From positions 248,001 through 312,000 of the forward strand of contig RCAB01000016.1 in the NCBI GenBank assembly GCA_003640385.1: a stretch of 64,000 bases of DNA, given 5' to 3'. Below are positions 1-14,000 of this stretch, in pieces. Below the pieces are notes generated by a model that was not told the origin of the DNA, searched no databases, and worked only from the letters and a program-made list of their open reading frames with translations. This DNA comes from Setaria digitata. Lineage: Eukaryota; Nematoda; Chromadorea; Rhabditida; Setariidae. Position 1 is the stretch's first letter; every line of letters begins with the position of its first letter. The translations under genes were made by a program, and so were the position numbers.

Positions 1-3000
1 AAAATAGCTCCTTCAACAAAAGATTCATTGGAGAATTTGAGAAAATAAATGAATAATTCAGTTTTTTTTTTCTTTTTTTTTTTTTTTTTTTCGATAGTTT
101 GATATCCCAAATAAATGTATTAGAAGTATCGTGTATCACTAATGAGCAATACATTTCTTTCTAATTGTGTTCGAAATAAAATTGTTGAAGTGATACATTA
201 TTGATGCTAAACAACAAATGGAAATTTAAAGTAATAATCAATGAGAGGGAAAATCAACAAGGTAAGTTGCTTTTAATTAATGTTTACTATTTTGTTGCAA
301 TTTAAAATATCTTCTTGTAAGATGACTTAAGCAGAGCTTGAATCAAGATGAAGATATATCTCGTGTGGTGAATAATATATTTATTCTAAGAGAATTTAAT
401 CAAACTAGAAGCATATCAGTGGTGATAGGAAAGGGACAATTATCATTGTTGGATATAACTTATTCTTCTTACTTTCGTTCCAACAGTAATTTCAAAGTTC
501 TTATTAACGTAGGGTAATATTAAATCAAAATTCTGTGAAATTTTTCACATTAAAAAGTTTTCGTCAAGTGTGTATGTGAAATGGATTAAAACCACAATTG
601 ATACTAGTAATAATTGCGTCATTGACCAAGTACCTTTAAAAGACTTTTTTTTTTTTTTTTTTTTTTTTTCACACTACTTATTAGATTGTTTTTCTCGATA
701 ACTTTATAATTGCTTTTTTGTTCGAGCTTTTCCAAAATATCAGACGAAAACCCTCTACTTTTTGATTTTTGCTTCAATCAGATGAAATAATGTTATTTTA
801 TTTAATTTATTCGTTGAATTAAGAAACTGATACAGGAAAAAATAGATAAATAAATAGTAGCAAAAGAATAACTGACTGAATAATGTATGTTTGAAACAAA
901 TTCAAAATCTAATATTTAAAGGAAGAAATTTTAGTTTGAAAAAAAAATCTCAATTTATTGGGAAGAAGTGAAAAATAAATAATATGGTGATGGAAGATCT
1001 GGGATGAATTCAGCTTTGTAGCAAACTTCTATGCATTAATTGCTGACTGTTTTATTGCCGAACTAATTAAGAGTAAACTATTCAAATTTTAGTGAAGAAG
1101 GGCAAACGAAGAAATATTAGCTTTAAAAGCATTTAAATTTTAAAATATCAAAATATTTAAATTTTAATATATTCAGATATTTAAAAAAATAATTTAAGAA
1201 TTTAATTTTTCAAAATCTAATAATTTCAAGTTCAATAACTTCAGAGAAAAGAGGCGAAAATAGCGATACTTAGGGTATTTCAATTAATTTCATCCCTTTT
1301 ACAAATTTTTCCAAATTTGTTCATGTTAGATTAGATATTTTTTAAAGCCCAAAGAGTTGTAAAATACAAATGATTTGGATCACTACGTTAGCTGCTAAGT
1401 GTTTCAGCAAAAAGGTGAATTGTTAGGGTTAGGTAAATTAATTTGTGAAATTAATTATTATTTAAGGAAACTAACAATTGAACTTTTTGCCGGAATTTTG
1501 CTTCTCAAAGAAATCGTTGTGTTCAATTTTGTGGATTTCAAAATAACACAACTAGAAAATCATATTGGTCGGAAGGTTAAAATTTTTATTTGTTTCCAAA
1601 AAAAAAGGGGGGTTTTTAATTAATAAGATACGTTGCGCATATTTTCGTAATAAAATACTTATAAAATCAAGGAAAAATGATGAAATGGAGCAGAACTATG
1701 ATAAAGGCATTTGTTTTCCAACTTTTAATTCACTGAAACATTGAAATTTAAAAATCTCAAATATTCATTGATTCATTTAGCTTTCTAATGAAAAAAAAAA
1801 GCATATAATTTTACAAAATTAATACAAATGTAAAATAGATTAGGAGAAATGAAGTGAATGTGAAGATATTACTGAGCCGGAAAACACTTTCAAAAAGTAT
1901 TATCATCAACAAACCTTATTCTTTTTCAAAACCATCTTTTCATTTTCTAAGATGTTTCAAAAAGATATAAACATGATGAATATGAAGGAAATTAGGAACG
2001 GATGGTAAAATTATTTGAATTATGAAGTTTTTCAAAAAGTTTGTCATCGCATTGATCGATGCTAGCATTGTTGCATTTGGGATTTAAATTTTGAAATACA
2101 TAACTGTTTTTTAATTTGTTTAATTTATTATTTTTAAAATATGATTCTTCTTCGAACGAAAATTTAAATTTCTTTCTTTTTTCTTATTCTAAAGTGCCGA
2201 ATATTTATAATTGCTGGAAGATTTTTTATAAGTGTTGCAGAATGTAAAGAATGATTACATAATTTTTAAGAAAGTTAGAAAGCCATCGCTATCAAAATTA
2301 ACAAATTTTATTAAAAATTTGCAAAGAGTAAAATCACCAGTGGTTGAGGAAATGCAATAGTAATAATTTATTGAAACTTACTGAGATAATCAATTTGAGA
2401 ATTCTGTTGATTAAAGCTCCTTTATCACAACCAGTATTTTGATTATACTAATGACTCTTTTTTTTTTTTTTGCTTATATTAAATAAAGCTATTTTCTCTT
2501 TCATTAAAAAAATCCCGGAAGAAATTATGTTTTAAAAGGAATACTTATATATATATATATATATAAATTATATATATATATAATATATATATATATATAA
2601 ATTATATATATATATAAATTATATATATATATAAATTTAGATGAATTTAACTGATCGATAAGGATGTTTTTTCAGCAAAAGGTTATTAAGCAAGGAAAAA
2701 TTTTCACCCAAAAAAAAAAAAAAAATTACGATTACTAACATATCAAAAATTGACAAAATAGAAAATTTTTTTTTTAATTTTATTTTATCGGTATAGGAAT
2801 ATTATGTAAGATTTTACGTACTACGACAAATATTATAAGCTGATAAATTATTATTATGCATACCATTTAAATGGTAGCAGAAAAATAATAAATATTATAT
2901 AGAAGATAATTGGGGCGATACCTGATAAGAAAGATAATTACATTTTAGCATTATGCAAATCTCTTAGAAAAAGTATTTTGAAAGAATTTCTGTATCATTA

Positions 3001-3090
3001 AAATTAACATAAAAATGTATCTTGTATTAAATGTAAGACTATTATACATCATTTTATGTGTTCCTTCATAGTTATTTGAAACTAATTCAG
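1..3090. other. Intergenic, AT-rich, no gene seen
   Basis: Both strands show only short ORFs in AT-rich sequence with poly-T and poly-A runs. There is no chain of phase-compatible exons and no recognisable protein motif. An imperfect (TA)n block lies at about 2545-2634, built from repeats of an AAATTATATATATATATA-like unit. Confidence 0.6.
2545..2634. repeat. Interrupted (TA)n microsatellite
   Basis: About 90 bases of TATATA tracts are interrupted at regular intervals by AAATTA, giving three to four higher-order units of about 20 bases. This is simple-sequence DNA and no function is implied. Confidence 0.9.
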
Positions 3091-3114
3091 AAATATTGCT
3101 TCTCTGACTTAAAA

Positions 3115-3892
3115 ATGAATCAGGAACAGCAGAAACTGCTTACGAAGTCATATTTAGAGGAACTTTACAAAACACAGGACAGTTGAACGAACAATTATCA
3201 AAAGTTGACGCAAACAATCACCGAAGCTGAAAAGTTGTCGAAGAAGTTATTGCAACAACAATCTGCCGATTACTTGGCATTTGAAATAAATTCGAGAATG
3301 ACAAAGCTTGACAAGTGAGGTACTGTAATAAATAATTGATAAGTAAAGTGAAATCACATCTTTTTCTCATTGCAAGCGACCTTATCAAAGTGCAACACAG
3401 GTGGGGAGTGAATCACTGATAACGACCATCTCACTGATTTCTAAGAAATGTAGAAATTTTTTTAAAACATGTATTAAAGATCACGATACGATCATTGTAC
3501 CACAAAATTTTTTTATTCCAGAAAAAATCATTACTGTTAAAATTCTGCTTAAGAAAAATGTTGGATATACCACAAAGTAAAACAGCTTCAAAGAGTTCAA
3601 CGACTAACGATAAGGCTTCAATTCTTTTGTTATGATGACATCTAATTCACCGAAGCTTCAGAACTAGGACCAATTGAGCTGTGCACTTACAGTCTATCCA
3701 GCACATGAATCTTAAACTTCAAGTTATTATCTTCAAATATTACAACAGTTTTTTTTTTTTTTTTCTGCAGATAAAATAATACTGAAACCAGAATGGTACG
3801 GAAAATTCATTCAAGCAGTGAATCGAATTCTGAAGCAGAAAATTTTTGTGACAAGAATAAACGAACCACTTATTTGTTTATTTCTTTGCTGA
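3115..3892 (+). pseudogene. Decayed coiled-coil gene fragment, family unknown
   Basis: Three coding-like blocks follow one another. The first (3115 to about 3318) opens with ATG 24 nt after a CTAATTCAG acceptor and encodes a Gln/Lys/Leu-rich helical peptide. Its frame is broken by TGA at 3184, while the adjacent frame continues the same heptad-like pattern (LNEQLSK) before the first frame resumes (LTQTITEAEKLSKKLL). That pattern suggests two compensating single-base indels, and a GTGAGG donor ends the block. The second block (3522 onward) follows TTTATTCCAG and soon hits stops. The third (3771-3892) follows TTTCTGCAG and reads KPEWYGKFIQAVNRILKQK up to TGA. I do not recognise the family. It could be a pseudogene, or an active gene carrying assembly errors. 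Confidence 0.35.
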
Positions 3893-5015
3893 TAAGAAGA
3901 TAATTATCATGCTTCATTTTCGGTTAATAAAAAGCTGTTTAATTTGATTAGAATGATTGTATAATTTGTAGACTCAAGCAGTATTATGTTTGGTCTAAAT
4001 TTCATGAAGAATATGCTGACAAATTGGGCGGAATTTTTTTCGAAATTATAAGAAACATATCATTTTGGCATTTCTTAAATTGACATGTCTATTTTTTGAT
4101 GTTACTTCCGGCCCGTTACTTTTGGTACAAATTTTTGTGGCATTTAGGTATTCAATTGTTAACTTGATAAAATAATTCAGCAAAACAGATGTTCCTTTTT
4201 CTCTTTTATTTTTTTTATTTTTTATTTTAACGCCATACTATTCAATTTAATCTGGATGGAGGAGAGAGGGACAATTTTTAAACTTTTTCACTATACTTCA
4301 TCTGCAACAAGCATCATACACTATAATTCCAATTTGCATAAAAATTCAATTATTTGCAAGTATTACATAAGACTTCTTGCAATCAATATATCCGATTCAA
4401 TCAGCGATAATCATGAAACATTTCACTGAAATATCTTTCCATCATAAATATAGCAAGCTTTATAGAAGACAACAACGATTCACTGTCCAACAAATGACTG
4501 TTCTAATTTACATCCAGTATGAGAACAAATTTCGACAACTCTTTTTTCTCGAACAAGCACACTAATCATCTGATTGAATGAATAGCTTTAGACATCATTG
4601 AACACGGATAGAAATATTTCTGCTTCAAAATTCCATCACATACATGATACTATACAATTAAAATCTCATAACACAATCAATTCTAGATCATTTGTACAAA
4701 AAAAAAAAATTCCTAATTAATCTTACAAAATTAATCTCGGTTTTTTTTAAAACAGTTTTCCTATCTTCAGTTCAGTCAAACTAATTAACTTTTTATGGCC
4801 ACTAACATAAACTAAAATACGACTGAAAAAAGACGAACTGCAATAAGGAAAAAATACATCTGAAAGTGGTACTACAACAAGGACTTTTTTTATTCATAGG
4901 ACAAAACATTGTTATTAGACGACAGTGTAAATAATATAATAATACTATAGCAGTGGGTAATAATTTAAAAATTAGAATAAAGCAATACTGCAAAGTGCTC
5001 TGATTAAAATAAAAA
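3893..5015. other. Intergenic, no gene seen
   Basis: AT-rich sequence with short ORFs lacking splice context. I see nothing that can be supported as a gene. Confidence 0.5.
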
Positions 5016-5019
5016 TGTA

Positions 5020-5760
5020 GAAAACAACCTAGTAGATGTTAGACTGTAATGCGCACTGAAGTAGTAATGTTAGGTTAGAATGAAGCAATGTCGAAGTTAG
5101 GCTGTGAAGTGCAAATTAGACAATAACGAAATTAAACCGTTAATATGCAGCTTGGACAGTAACGGCTGTAAGGTGCATTTTAGATAGTAATGAGTTCAGC
5201 CAACAATTTACCTTAAACAATAATGAAGCTACAATAGGACGTGATGTAGCTTTATCTCGTACAATGACGATGCAATAGCATGATGCACTCTGCCTATACC
5301 TCAAACAATAAAAATGCCATAACATGACAGATGGTTGTGTCTCAAACAATAACGATGTTACAAAATGATACATTCTGGACAGTAAGGATGTTAGAAATGC
5401 AGCTTTTTATATGACAGGCAAATCAGACATCAATGCATTCTTAAGTCATAACAATAATTCAACTTTCACAATAACGATTCAGAAATATGACACTGTCTGA
5501 TTTCTCACTAATAATGTTAGACAAATAGATGTTAGCTAAAGAATAACGATGTGAGATAGAAATTTACCGTGGACAGTAAAGGTGGAAGGAAAGTATGTAC
5601 ACTCTTGCTAAATGAGGTCTAATTAGAAAAAATGCATTTGTTCGCTAATAAAGATCTAGGATAAAAAAGTGCTTCTGGAACAATACCGATGTTAGACCAT
5701 GATTCACTGTAATTAGACAACAGTAATGAAAAATGAAAGCGCACCTTCCCATGATAACAA
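5020..5760. repeat. Degenerate tandem repeat, ~28-45 bp unit
   Basis: A motif close to ACAATAACGATGTTAGA recurs through the block. Copies begin near 5120, 5156, 5184, 5217, 5261, 5305, 5346 and 5379, and again near 5450, 5467, 5541, 5574, 5680 and 5718. The better-kept copies are spaced 28 to 44 bases apart. Between the cores lies a looser ATGCA/ATGATGCA followed by CTTGG or CTCAA. It looks like an old minisatellite that has drifted; short minus-strand ORFs across it are by-products. Confidence 0.65.
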
Positions 5761-5799
5761 TGTTTTATTATCGTAGAACTTGCTGGATAGTGATGTCAC

Positions 5800-8100
5800 T
5801 TGATTTATCAGTTATTTTGCTGCTGCTAAAATTAGAAATAATTATTAAGGTTTATCAAAATTAGAAATGATACATATCTAGTAAATTTTGGAAAGCAATT
5901 AGTTTACAAAGGAAAATTTCAACGATCACTCTATCCAGAAAAAGCGAATATTAACAGACCTAAACAGTGCTGTGATGAAAATAAGAAAATCCTATTTTGT
6001 AGATAATATTTCCCGTCGTATGAGCAGGTGTTTGCAAGCTTTTTGCATTTTTTCCTTCGAAAAAATAACTTTTGAATCTTTAAAATGATGTGCCACTGTA
6101 GTTTGGTGCAAGTATTAATCCTTCGCCGTCAAACGTGCTTCTATTTGTTTATTTTTCTCTTTTTTTCCTCGCACTTTCAAATACAATAAAATATCTGTTG
6201 GATTTTTATTCACAATTTGTCAAAGTTGCAATTTTTAAAATTTTAGTTTTTGCTGTTTTCGGAATAAATTGGGAATTAACAGTATTCAGGCAATTATTCT
6301 TTCTATATTCAGTTATTTTATTCAATGAAAAGATAACGTAACGTATTTTTCACTTAAACAGCACATCTAGAAAGTTATTAAAGCATTTTATTATGATTTG
6401 TTTCCGATTTCAGGTAAACGCATATCTCATTAAAATGCTATTTCAATATGGTAATATCGTTATTTGGGTTCTTTTTTTCCAACCATTTATTATCCTATGT
6501 GATTTTTCTGTTTATTTCACTGCTAAAATTACCGTAACGATTTAAATTTAGTATTTCAATACAAATATATATTTGTAGAATTATATATATATAAATTCTT
6601 TATATCGTGGAATTTTCTCTCCTACATAAACAAACTTAATATTAATTGGAAATAAATGTTTACTCTCTTTCTTTCTGAAAATGATTACTTTTTATTCTCC
6701 TTCATTTTTTTTTTTTTTTTTTCATTTTTTCCTTCCTTTTCCTTGTTACTCTTTTTAAACTAGATTTAATAATTTTATTATATACAAAAGAAAATTTGTA
6801 AGATTTATTACTTCAATTCAGTCCATCTCTATGCACGATTATTAATAATTAATATTTAAGGATAAATAAACGGAAAAAAAAAAAGTAAACTCCTGATTAA
6901 AAATAACGTGGACAATTAAAAGGATAATAAAATGTTACTACATTTGTTTAATAAATCAAAAGTTTTAAGCAAAACAAAGCATCACATGTTATGCAGAGTG
7001 ATACATTTAGATTTAGTAGCACAATGTTAGCTTTAGATGAATCAAAATTTAAGATGAAAGCAAAGATGGGTTTAAAAGATAAAAATGAGAATTGGTTATG
7101 AAGTTGTCGCATTTTATGTCATTTTTATGCTACGTCATCAACCGGTAATAATAAGTCTTTTTTTTTTTTTTCTTAAATTTCTTGACCTTTTATCTGATGA
7201 TGACTGATTAAGAATGATTGCTTACTGAATATTATTTTCGTTTATTTTATGTTAATTTTTTGGTCTTCTAAATTTTGAAATTAATCTTTGCCAATATTCC
7301 GAAAACAAACAATTCGAATGAATTATTTATTATTTTTTTGTCACAAATCTCAAATCACTAATTTCTCTGATTTAATTAGATGCGATTATGTTAAAGTAAA
7401 ATATTTGAAGTAACAATAAAAAAAAAAAGAAAAAAAGAAGAAAAAACAATGTTATTTTTAACAACTTAAAATTGTCGCGCAACAAATTTAAATCAATAAG
7501 AAAGAATGGTAGAAGCATAATAATTATCAGTTTTGAAGAAGTAAAAAAAATTTTAAATAGTTGTAAGCAGTAATATTTGTTACATCACAACAATAAGAGA
7601 TACTAGTTTTCAGCTAAATATTATTTGTTATATTCTATTTTTTGTCCTATTTCACTATATTTGTCCAAAACTATCAAATTAGTAATAGTAGCATTTTCTA
7701 TCTTTTGCTTAATTTAGCATTGTTGATCGTTTACTTTGCTATATTATTTATTCGTGATAATAGCTTGATTTATATTTGTTTTTTATTTTTTTTTATTTTT
7801 TTTCTTCATTCATTCATAAGACTTCACTCTACAAGTTGGTTCATCTGATATTTAATTATCCTTAAACAGCTACTGTATGCTATCACTGATAAATTACAAA
7901 TCGTCACTTTTATGAAAAATTCTTTTTTTTTGGTCAAGATAATTATTTCATTTCAGATTTTCCATGATTTGCGGTTCTTCAAGTCTGTATTTCTAATTTG
8001 TTTAACTCGGCAACTTTTTATTTTTTAAAATAGAAGAAACTTGAATAATGCAACTTTTTCTACTATATAATTTAAATTATAAGCAGACAGATAGTTACAT
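5800..8100. other. Intergenic, no gene seen
   Basis: AT-rich sequence with poly-T tracts and short ORFs rich in Phe, Leu and Tyr, as expected from T-rich DNA. No exon chain is visible on either strand. Confidence 0.55.
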
Positions 8101-8110
8101 ATTTCCTTCA

Positions 8111-8180
8111 GGTTGCACGTTTTCCTTCACATTTCACGTCTTCTTCCCAATTTGCACGTTTTCTTTCAGATCACACGTTT
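8111..8180. repeat. Four CACGT units at 19-20 bp spacing
   Basis: CACGT occurs at 8116, 8135, 8155 and 8174 within a pyrimidine-rich background (TTTCCTTCACATTT-like). The spacings are 19, 20 and 19 bases. The array runs into a poly-T tract holding an unresolved base at 8204. It is either a short minisatellite or a phased cluster of half E-box-like sites. Confidence 0.6.
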
Positions 8181-8482
8181 TTTTTTTTTTTTTTTTTTTT
8201 TTTNGTTTTTTTTTTTTCACATTACGCTTTTTGCAATCCTGCATGCATTTTGCAATCTCTTTTTTTTTTTTTTTTCATTTACTTTTCTTTAATTGTTATG
8301 TGCTAACAAATAATTACTTGTTTCGGATGAAATGACTGTTACTAAATGAAGTTAAATACAAATTTCTATCTGATCGTTTACATTTCTCGTCATGTCATTT
8401 GTATTCGTAATTCCCTCGGCAACTATAACTCTTTTCTCATTCTTTTCAATGCTCATCTCTTTCATAACCTCCTCCCTTCTTC

Positions 8483-8513
<31 letters not shown>

Positions 8514-11500
8514 TTTTNATAGCATCATATTCTTCAATATCTTTTATATAATTTTTTTTGGTTCTGAAAGCATCGAAGCCAAGAAGCATTCTGAAATTAT
8601 CTCTTCCATCAAATCACTCAGTCTACCTTCTTTTTCTAATGAATAAATGAATTGTCAGTTATACATAGTCTGGATAATAATTCAGAAGTTTTCTTGCTTT
8701 TATTAATTGAATTAAGTTTTCATGACATATACTTGCTCATCGATTCATTCTTTTTCATAGTGCTGAAATTTTTACATGCAAAATAATCTTAAACTTTTTT
8801 CCTCAGTATTTTTTCCTTAATTCCTGTAGATTTAATATTTTTCGATATTTTTCTCGTCAAAAAATATGGCGATTTTTGCTGTCGCTAAATGTTATAATTT
8901 GTTGCATTTTCCTAACTTGTCAATATTATTGTTGTCATTATTATTTCGTTGCACTGACTAGTGAATATATTACTCGATATTTCTGAAGTTATTATGCCTA
9001 ATGATTTTTCAGATAATTAGAGGTAATTATAAAAGTACAAAGTTTATTATAGCCTTAATTTCTACCATCAAATTTATATAGCCATCATTTTCCATTCAGT
9101 TTAACATCAATAATTTTTTTTTTTGTTGTAAGCTATTAAAAGGTTTTTTTTTTCTCTCTTTATAGCATTTGTGATATTACAGTGAGCTATTTTTCTTGTC
9201 TCACTAATATAATTAAGCATTACGAGATTTCAAAGCATATGTAACCAGAGGTTGCTAAATTCTTTTTTTCTGTACTGAAAAAAAAAAAAAGTTAAAAAAG
9301 TCTAATCTTTTATATTCTTACAAATATACTCCAAATGAAAATAAAATATTCATTGGATCGTGTAAAAAATCGATATAAATTGTTATTTTCAATAATAATT
9401 TGCAGTGTATATTTGGCTTATTTGCTAAACTAGTATAAAGAGTTATCAAAAAAAAAACTCGATAGCTCGATAGTCTATATAAGCGTTTGATAAATTTTAG
9501 TATGTGATAATCAATGAAATATGAGAAGTTGTCATCTTGTCAAATAAACCAATATTATTCCCAGATTAGATTTAAAACAAAAAAAAGGGAAAAGATATTT
9601 TTTTAGGGTAGCTGTTTGCCTCGATTTGTTCAAATTTTTTTAATGAAATTTAATTTTTACAAATACTGAAAGACTCTTAATTGCATAACTTGATAAGTTT
9701 CAATGTGTTCTGCCTTTACTTTCTGCGTTTTTTTGTTGTTTTTTTTTTTTATTACAAATGAAATTTTAAACTTTTTTGTTAGCACTATGTTTTCAAGTTT
9801 CTTCTACTTGTTAAAACATTTCAGTTTCGAGTGGAATAATTTATCCTATAATTATAATGAAATGATACATTTTAATTAAAAAATTGAACTATTCTAATCA
9901 AACGTTATTGTTATTAGGTTTCTAATTTAATTAGTTGTGCTCTTTCAGTTTTCCTCTTTTTTCTTACTGTAACCCTCGTGTGGGTAAAACATTTGGGCTT
10001 TTCGTACGTCGGTATAAATGTGCTAGCTTTTGATAAATTGCTAAATTTTTGCTCTTCTTAACTGTTCAAAGGAAGATAGACGTCAAAAATCGAAATAAAA
10101 AGAAAAAAAGTTCAGAACGTATCACACTAGTTCGTTAACTGAACAGATTTCAAAATCTTAAATTATTTTTTTCGAAATTTTTTGGGTTATTAGAAATATA
10201 AAAATGAATATATATGCTCGAGGAAATATTTACTTATTTTATCTTTTCATTTATTGATTTCCACAAAACAGTCATGCGCTATGCACAATTTCATAGATAT
10301 AAAAGAAAGAACTGAATGGCTTAGTTAAAATTATTTTATTTACTTTTGCATAATTTTGGCCAAAATTTTGGGTGTCTGAAGAGATGTTTCTTTTTTCTAA
10401 TTAAATGTATACGCAAACAAATTTAATTATAGAAACTCTTTTCAATTTTTTAGGATTCAGATTTTACTGTAGTTAACAATAAGAGAATTGGCCAAACGTT
10501 AATATTTATACATTACAGTACTTCAAATATTTTCATGCATTGAGAAAGCAAAATAATGAACTTAAAGAAAGGAACATAAAAATAACACTGTTTGAAGTGA
10601 AATTTTTAGCTCAAAAATGCTAGTAAATATTATTCTAAATTAAGTGAGGTAAAAATAAGTAGTATCATTCTGTATTGAACGAGTATTCATTCAACTCAAA
10701 ATGTAAAGATCCCAATGCTTGTTATTAATATTTCAAGTCGGAACAAAATCATTGTTTTAAATGCGTTGTTAAAAATTTTTAAAAGTTTAAATATATATAT
10801 AATTTTGAGTCAAGACGCTTGTTTTCAAAAAAAAAAAAAGACTTAAATAATAAAACAGTCAATTAAATGCGCAAAATTATATGTCGACTTAAATTTGGCC
10901 AACCGGAATTTATGCTATCTTCCATTACAGAACTTTTATTATATATTTTAGACCTACTTTTTCTTTTTTCGACACTCAGCTATCTTTTCGATCCAGGAAA
11001 ATTTTATCATTTTCATAAATTCATTTTAAATTTAAGTTTTAATAAAAACTATTAAAAAATTGGGAAGTTAAATGGAAACTTCTAAATTAAACTCCACAAT
11101 TTTTTAGTTTAAAAAAATGTGCATATTTTTTCCAATATTCAATGTTTCATACCACTGCCATTTTAATCGTTGCTTTGTCCAATGCTAAACTGCATGCAAC
11201 ATTTCCATGTTCGTAACTTTAAAGCTTTAAATAAATTTTTTTTCTATTTTTTTTTTCTTTTTTTTTTTTGTTTCAGTAGGCTGTTTTTCAATAGCTAGAT
11301 TTGTTTTGTTTTTTGTTTTTGGCTTTGTCTGATATATCCATGAAGGAGAGAAATCATTTATTTAGTGAGTGCTGCTTAGAAAATTCATTCATCTTCCACT
11401 CTTTTTTTTAAATAAATTTGGTGATTTTAATTAAGTTTTGGTTATCGTTTAGATCATTAGAGTAGTTTTTCGTTCTTCTTCTTCTCCTCCTCCCTTCTTT

Positions 11501-13413
11501 CAGTAATCCCCAGTGGATACCTTGAAGATATCCGTTTTCTATCTGGATATCTAATAGTTTCAAACTTAATTCTACACATTGAAGGGCTTTTAATTGCGTG
11601 ACTTCATTAACTTAGTTCTCTCCTTTTATATTCCATTTCTTTTTTTATTTTTAATTTTTTTTTCACTTTTTATCTTATTGTATTTCGAAGAAAGTCTTAA
11701 ACATTTAGCCGTTATGCTTACAACTTTCTTCCAGTTGCTAAAGCATTCAAATGTCAATGAATTGGTTTCTTTTATAATTTTAATGATCAGTGGCGTCTTC
11801 ACGATTGCTATTTCATCAGGGATTTAAATTGGCTATTTGCTTTCCTTCGAATTCATTTAGGATCGAACCATTATTTAATCAGCAATCAGCATTCTGCACT
11901 CGTCATGTATTTAAATTATCCAAGTTTTCTTGTGTCAGTATGAAACGGAAATTAGCCTTAGATTGATAAATTGCTGAGCTTTGCTAATTTTTTCTCGTTT
12001 AACTATTTAAACAAAATAAATACAATGAAAATATTAGATTAACTGAACAAACACAACTAAAAAATTAAGATTATTTCCAATTTAAAATGAATTTTCACGT
12101 GTTATTACCAAAATACTAAATGCCATATTAGTTATAGAGATGTTTCAGTTATTTTTCTATAGTTGCTACACAGTAATACAATGATAGATACATAAATATA
12201 TACATATACCTATATTCTCATGCGTACAAGTCAAATTTTCGAAATTTTGATTCTTTAATTTCCGACAGCCTAAAATTGACTACTATTTATTCACTTAAGG
12301 TAATATGTGGTTTATTTATATTTTTCGAACAAGGTGGAATCGTAAAGCTCAACAGTGGATTTCATGTTTCAATCACTTTTCATTTCAATCATTGAAATTC
12401 ACTGAAGCGTCAAATTTTTCAATTTTTGGTTTTTCAGTAAATTATATATATCTTTCATATGAAAATTTCATCGCAACATTAATAATTTATTATTAGCATA
12501 GTCGCATATGTTACAGAAAATTAAAACCAGTTCAAATTTAGCTTCCATTCCTGTTATCTCTGCTTATACTGCTGTTATCACCGTGCAGAGGTTCGGATAA
12601 CTACGATGCTTGTGTTTTCGTACTTTTGAATTGTCTTTTTTTTCGAAAGAATCGTAAATTCCCCTTCATTAACAGCATCACTATTCACTTTCACGTTCTA
12701 ATTTTCTCGAATACCAGTTGACACATTCTAAAAATAATGCGTTTCTAGAATTTATCGTTAAGTTTCAATAGTTTCAATTTTTTTCATTTATCAGTTAGGC
12801 TAAAAGGTTGTCTTTTTAAATAATACTGCAACATTTATCTTCAACCGAACCAATTAATCATTTATTTATATTTTGCTTTATTGAAAAATTCCTTTTGTTC
12901 TTCCCATCTTTGACCTCCCCTCTGCTTCCCTGCTTAATGTTGAAAATCATTGAAGAACGTGGAGCAAGTAATTTGAAAGAAAGAATTAATATCCCTCATA
13001 TTTGAAAAAAAAAAAAAAATTCTTTAAACAGGTTCAATTTTCATTAAACGAACTCCTGCTGCTCATCATAAATCACATTTTCATCCGACCATTTGAATCG
13101 GATGATAAAAAAGAAATAAAAATAACACATAAACACATTAAGAAATTACAATATTTAAATTGTATTTTCTAATTCAGTAAATTTCATTCGTGTAAAATTA
13201 AAACAAGAGGAACTGTAAAGTCGTATAAATAAACTTTGCCAATGGAAGCATAAATTGTGATTTGTTACTTATAAAAAAGATTCTTGCCATGATGACATAG
13301 CAATCTGATGAGGAATGGTATTTGAAATTCGCACGGGAATATTCGTAAAATTATTGTTCAAAAAAGAAAAGGTTCTAAATGTATACACACACAAATAATA
13401 TATATATATATAT

Positions 13414-13461
13414 AAGTTCAAGTTAAATACATTGTACATAATATGTGTTAAACTTGAACTT
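13414..13461. repeat. Imperfect inverted repeat beside (TA)n
   Basis: AAGTTCAAGTT on the left pairs with AACTTGAACTT on the right; the arms extend to about 19 bases with a few mismatches around a 10-base loop. TA repeats flank it. It could form a cruciform or be a remnant of a small transposon, but no longer terminal repeats or target duplication are evident. Confidence 0.5.
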
Positions 13462-13957
13462 GTAAAAAAATATATATGTACTACTTGAAAGTGATGAAAA
13501 ATAATAAAACAATAAACTTTTTACCAAATATTTTTGCAAGTTCGATTGAGCACTCATCAAATATTTTAGTGGTTTTAGTAACTTTAAATTGAACAGTTAA
13601 GTTAATAGTCCAATAAATAACAAATCAGAAAACGATTTTTTATCTTTTAACAATTCGATATCAACAATGAATCCATTCACCACTGATCACTCTTCAGTTT
13701 TCTTGCTCTTTTTTTTTTTTTTTTTTTCTACTAAAAAACATTGTTATAAGCACTAATGCAAAAATACTTAAATTCTATATTTTGCATGGTAATAAGGAAA
13801 ACTTCTTTTCATTTTTGATTTTCGAAAAGGCATTTTCGTTTTTTCAAGATGTTCATGTCATTGATAAACGTTAGCTTATTTCATACTTACATTTTTATCT
13901 ATTCGAAGGCTTTATTTCGTCCCGTAACTACCGCCTCCTAATCTTCGTATTTTTTTT

Positions 13958-13959
<2 letters not shown>

Positions 13960-14000
<41 letters not shown>

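Noticed and set aside
5140..5373. Minus-strand 77-codon frame
   Set aside because: Lies wholly within the degenerate tandem repeat and reflects its periodicity.
8048..8646. Phe-rich open frames on both strands
   Set aside because: They arise from poly-T and poly-A tracts and run across unresolved bases; there is no motif or splice context.
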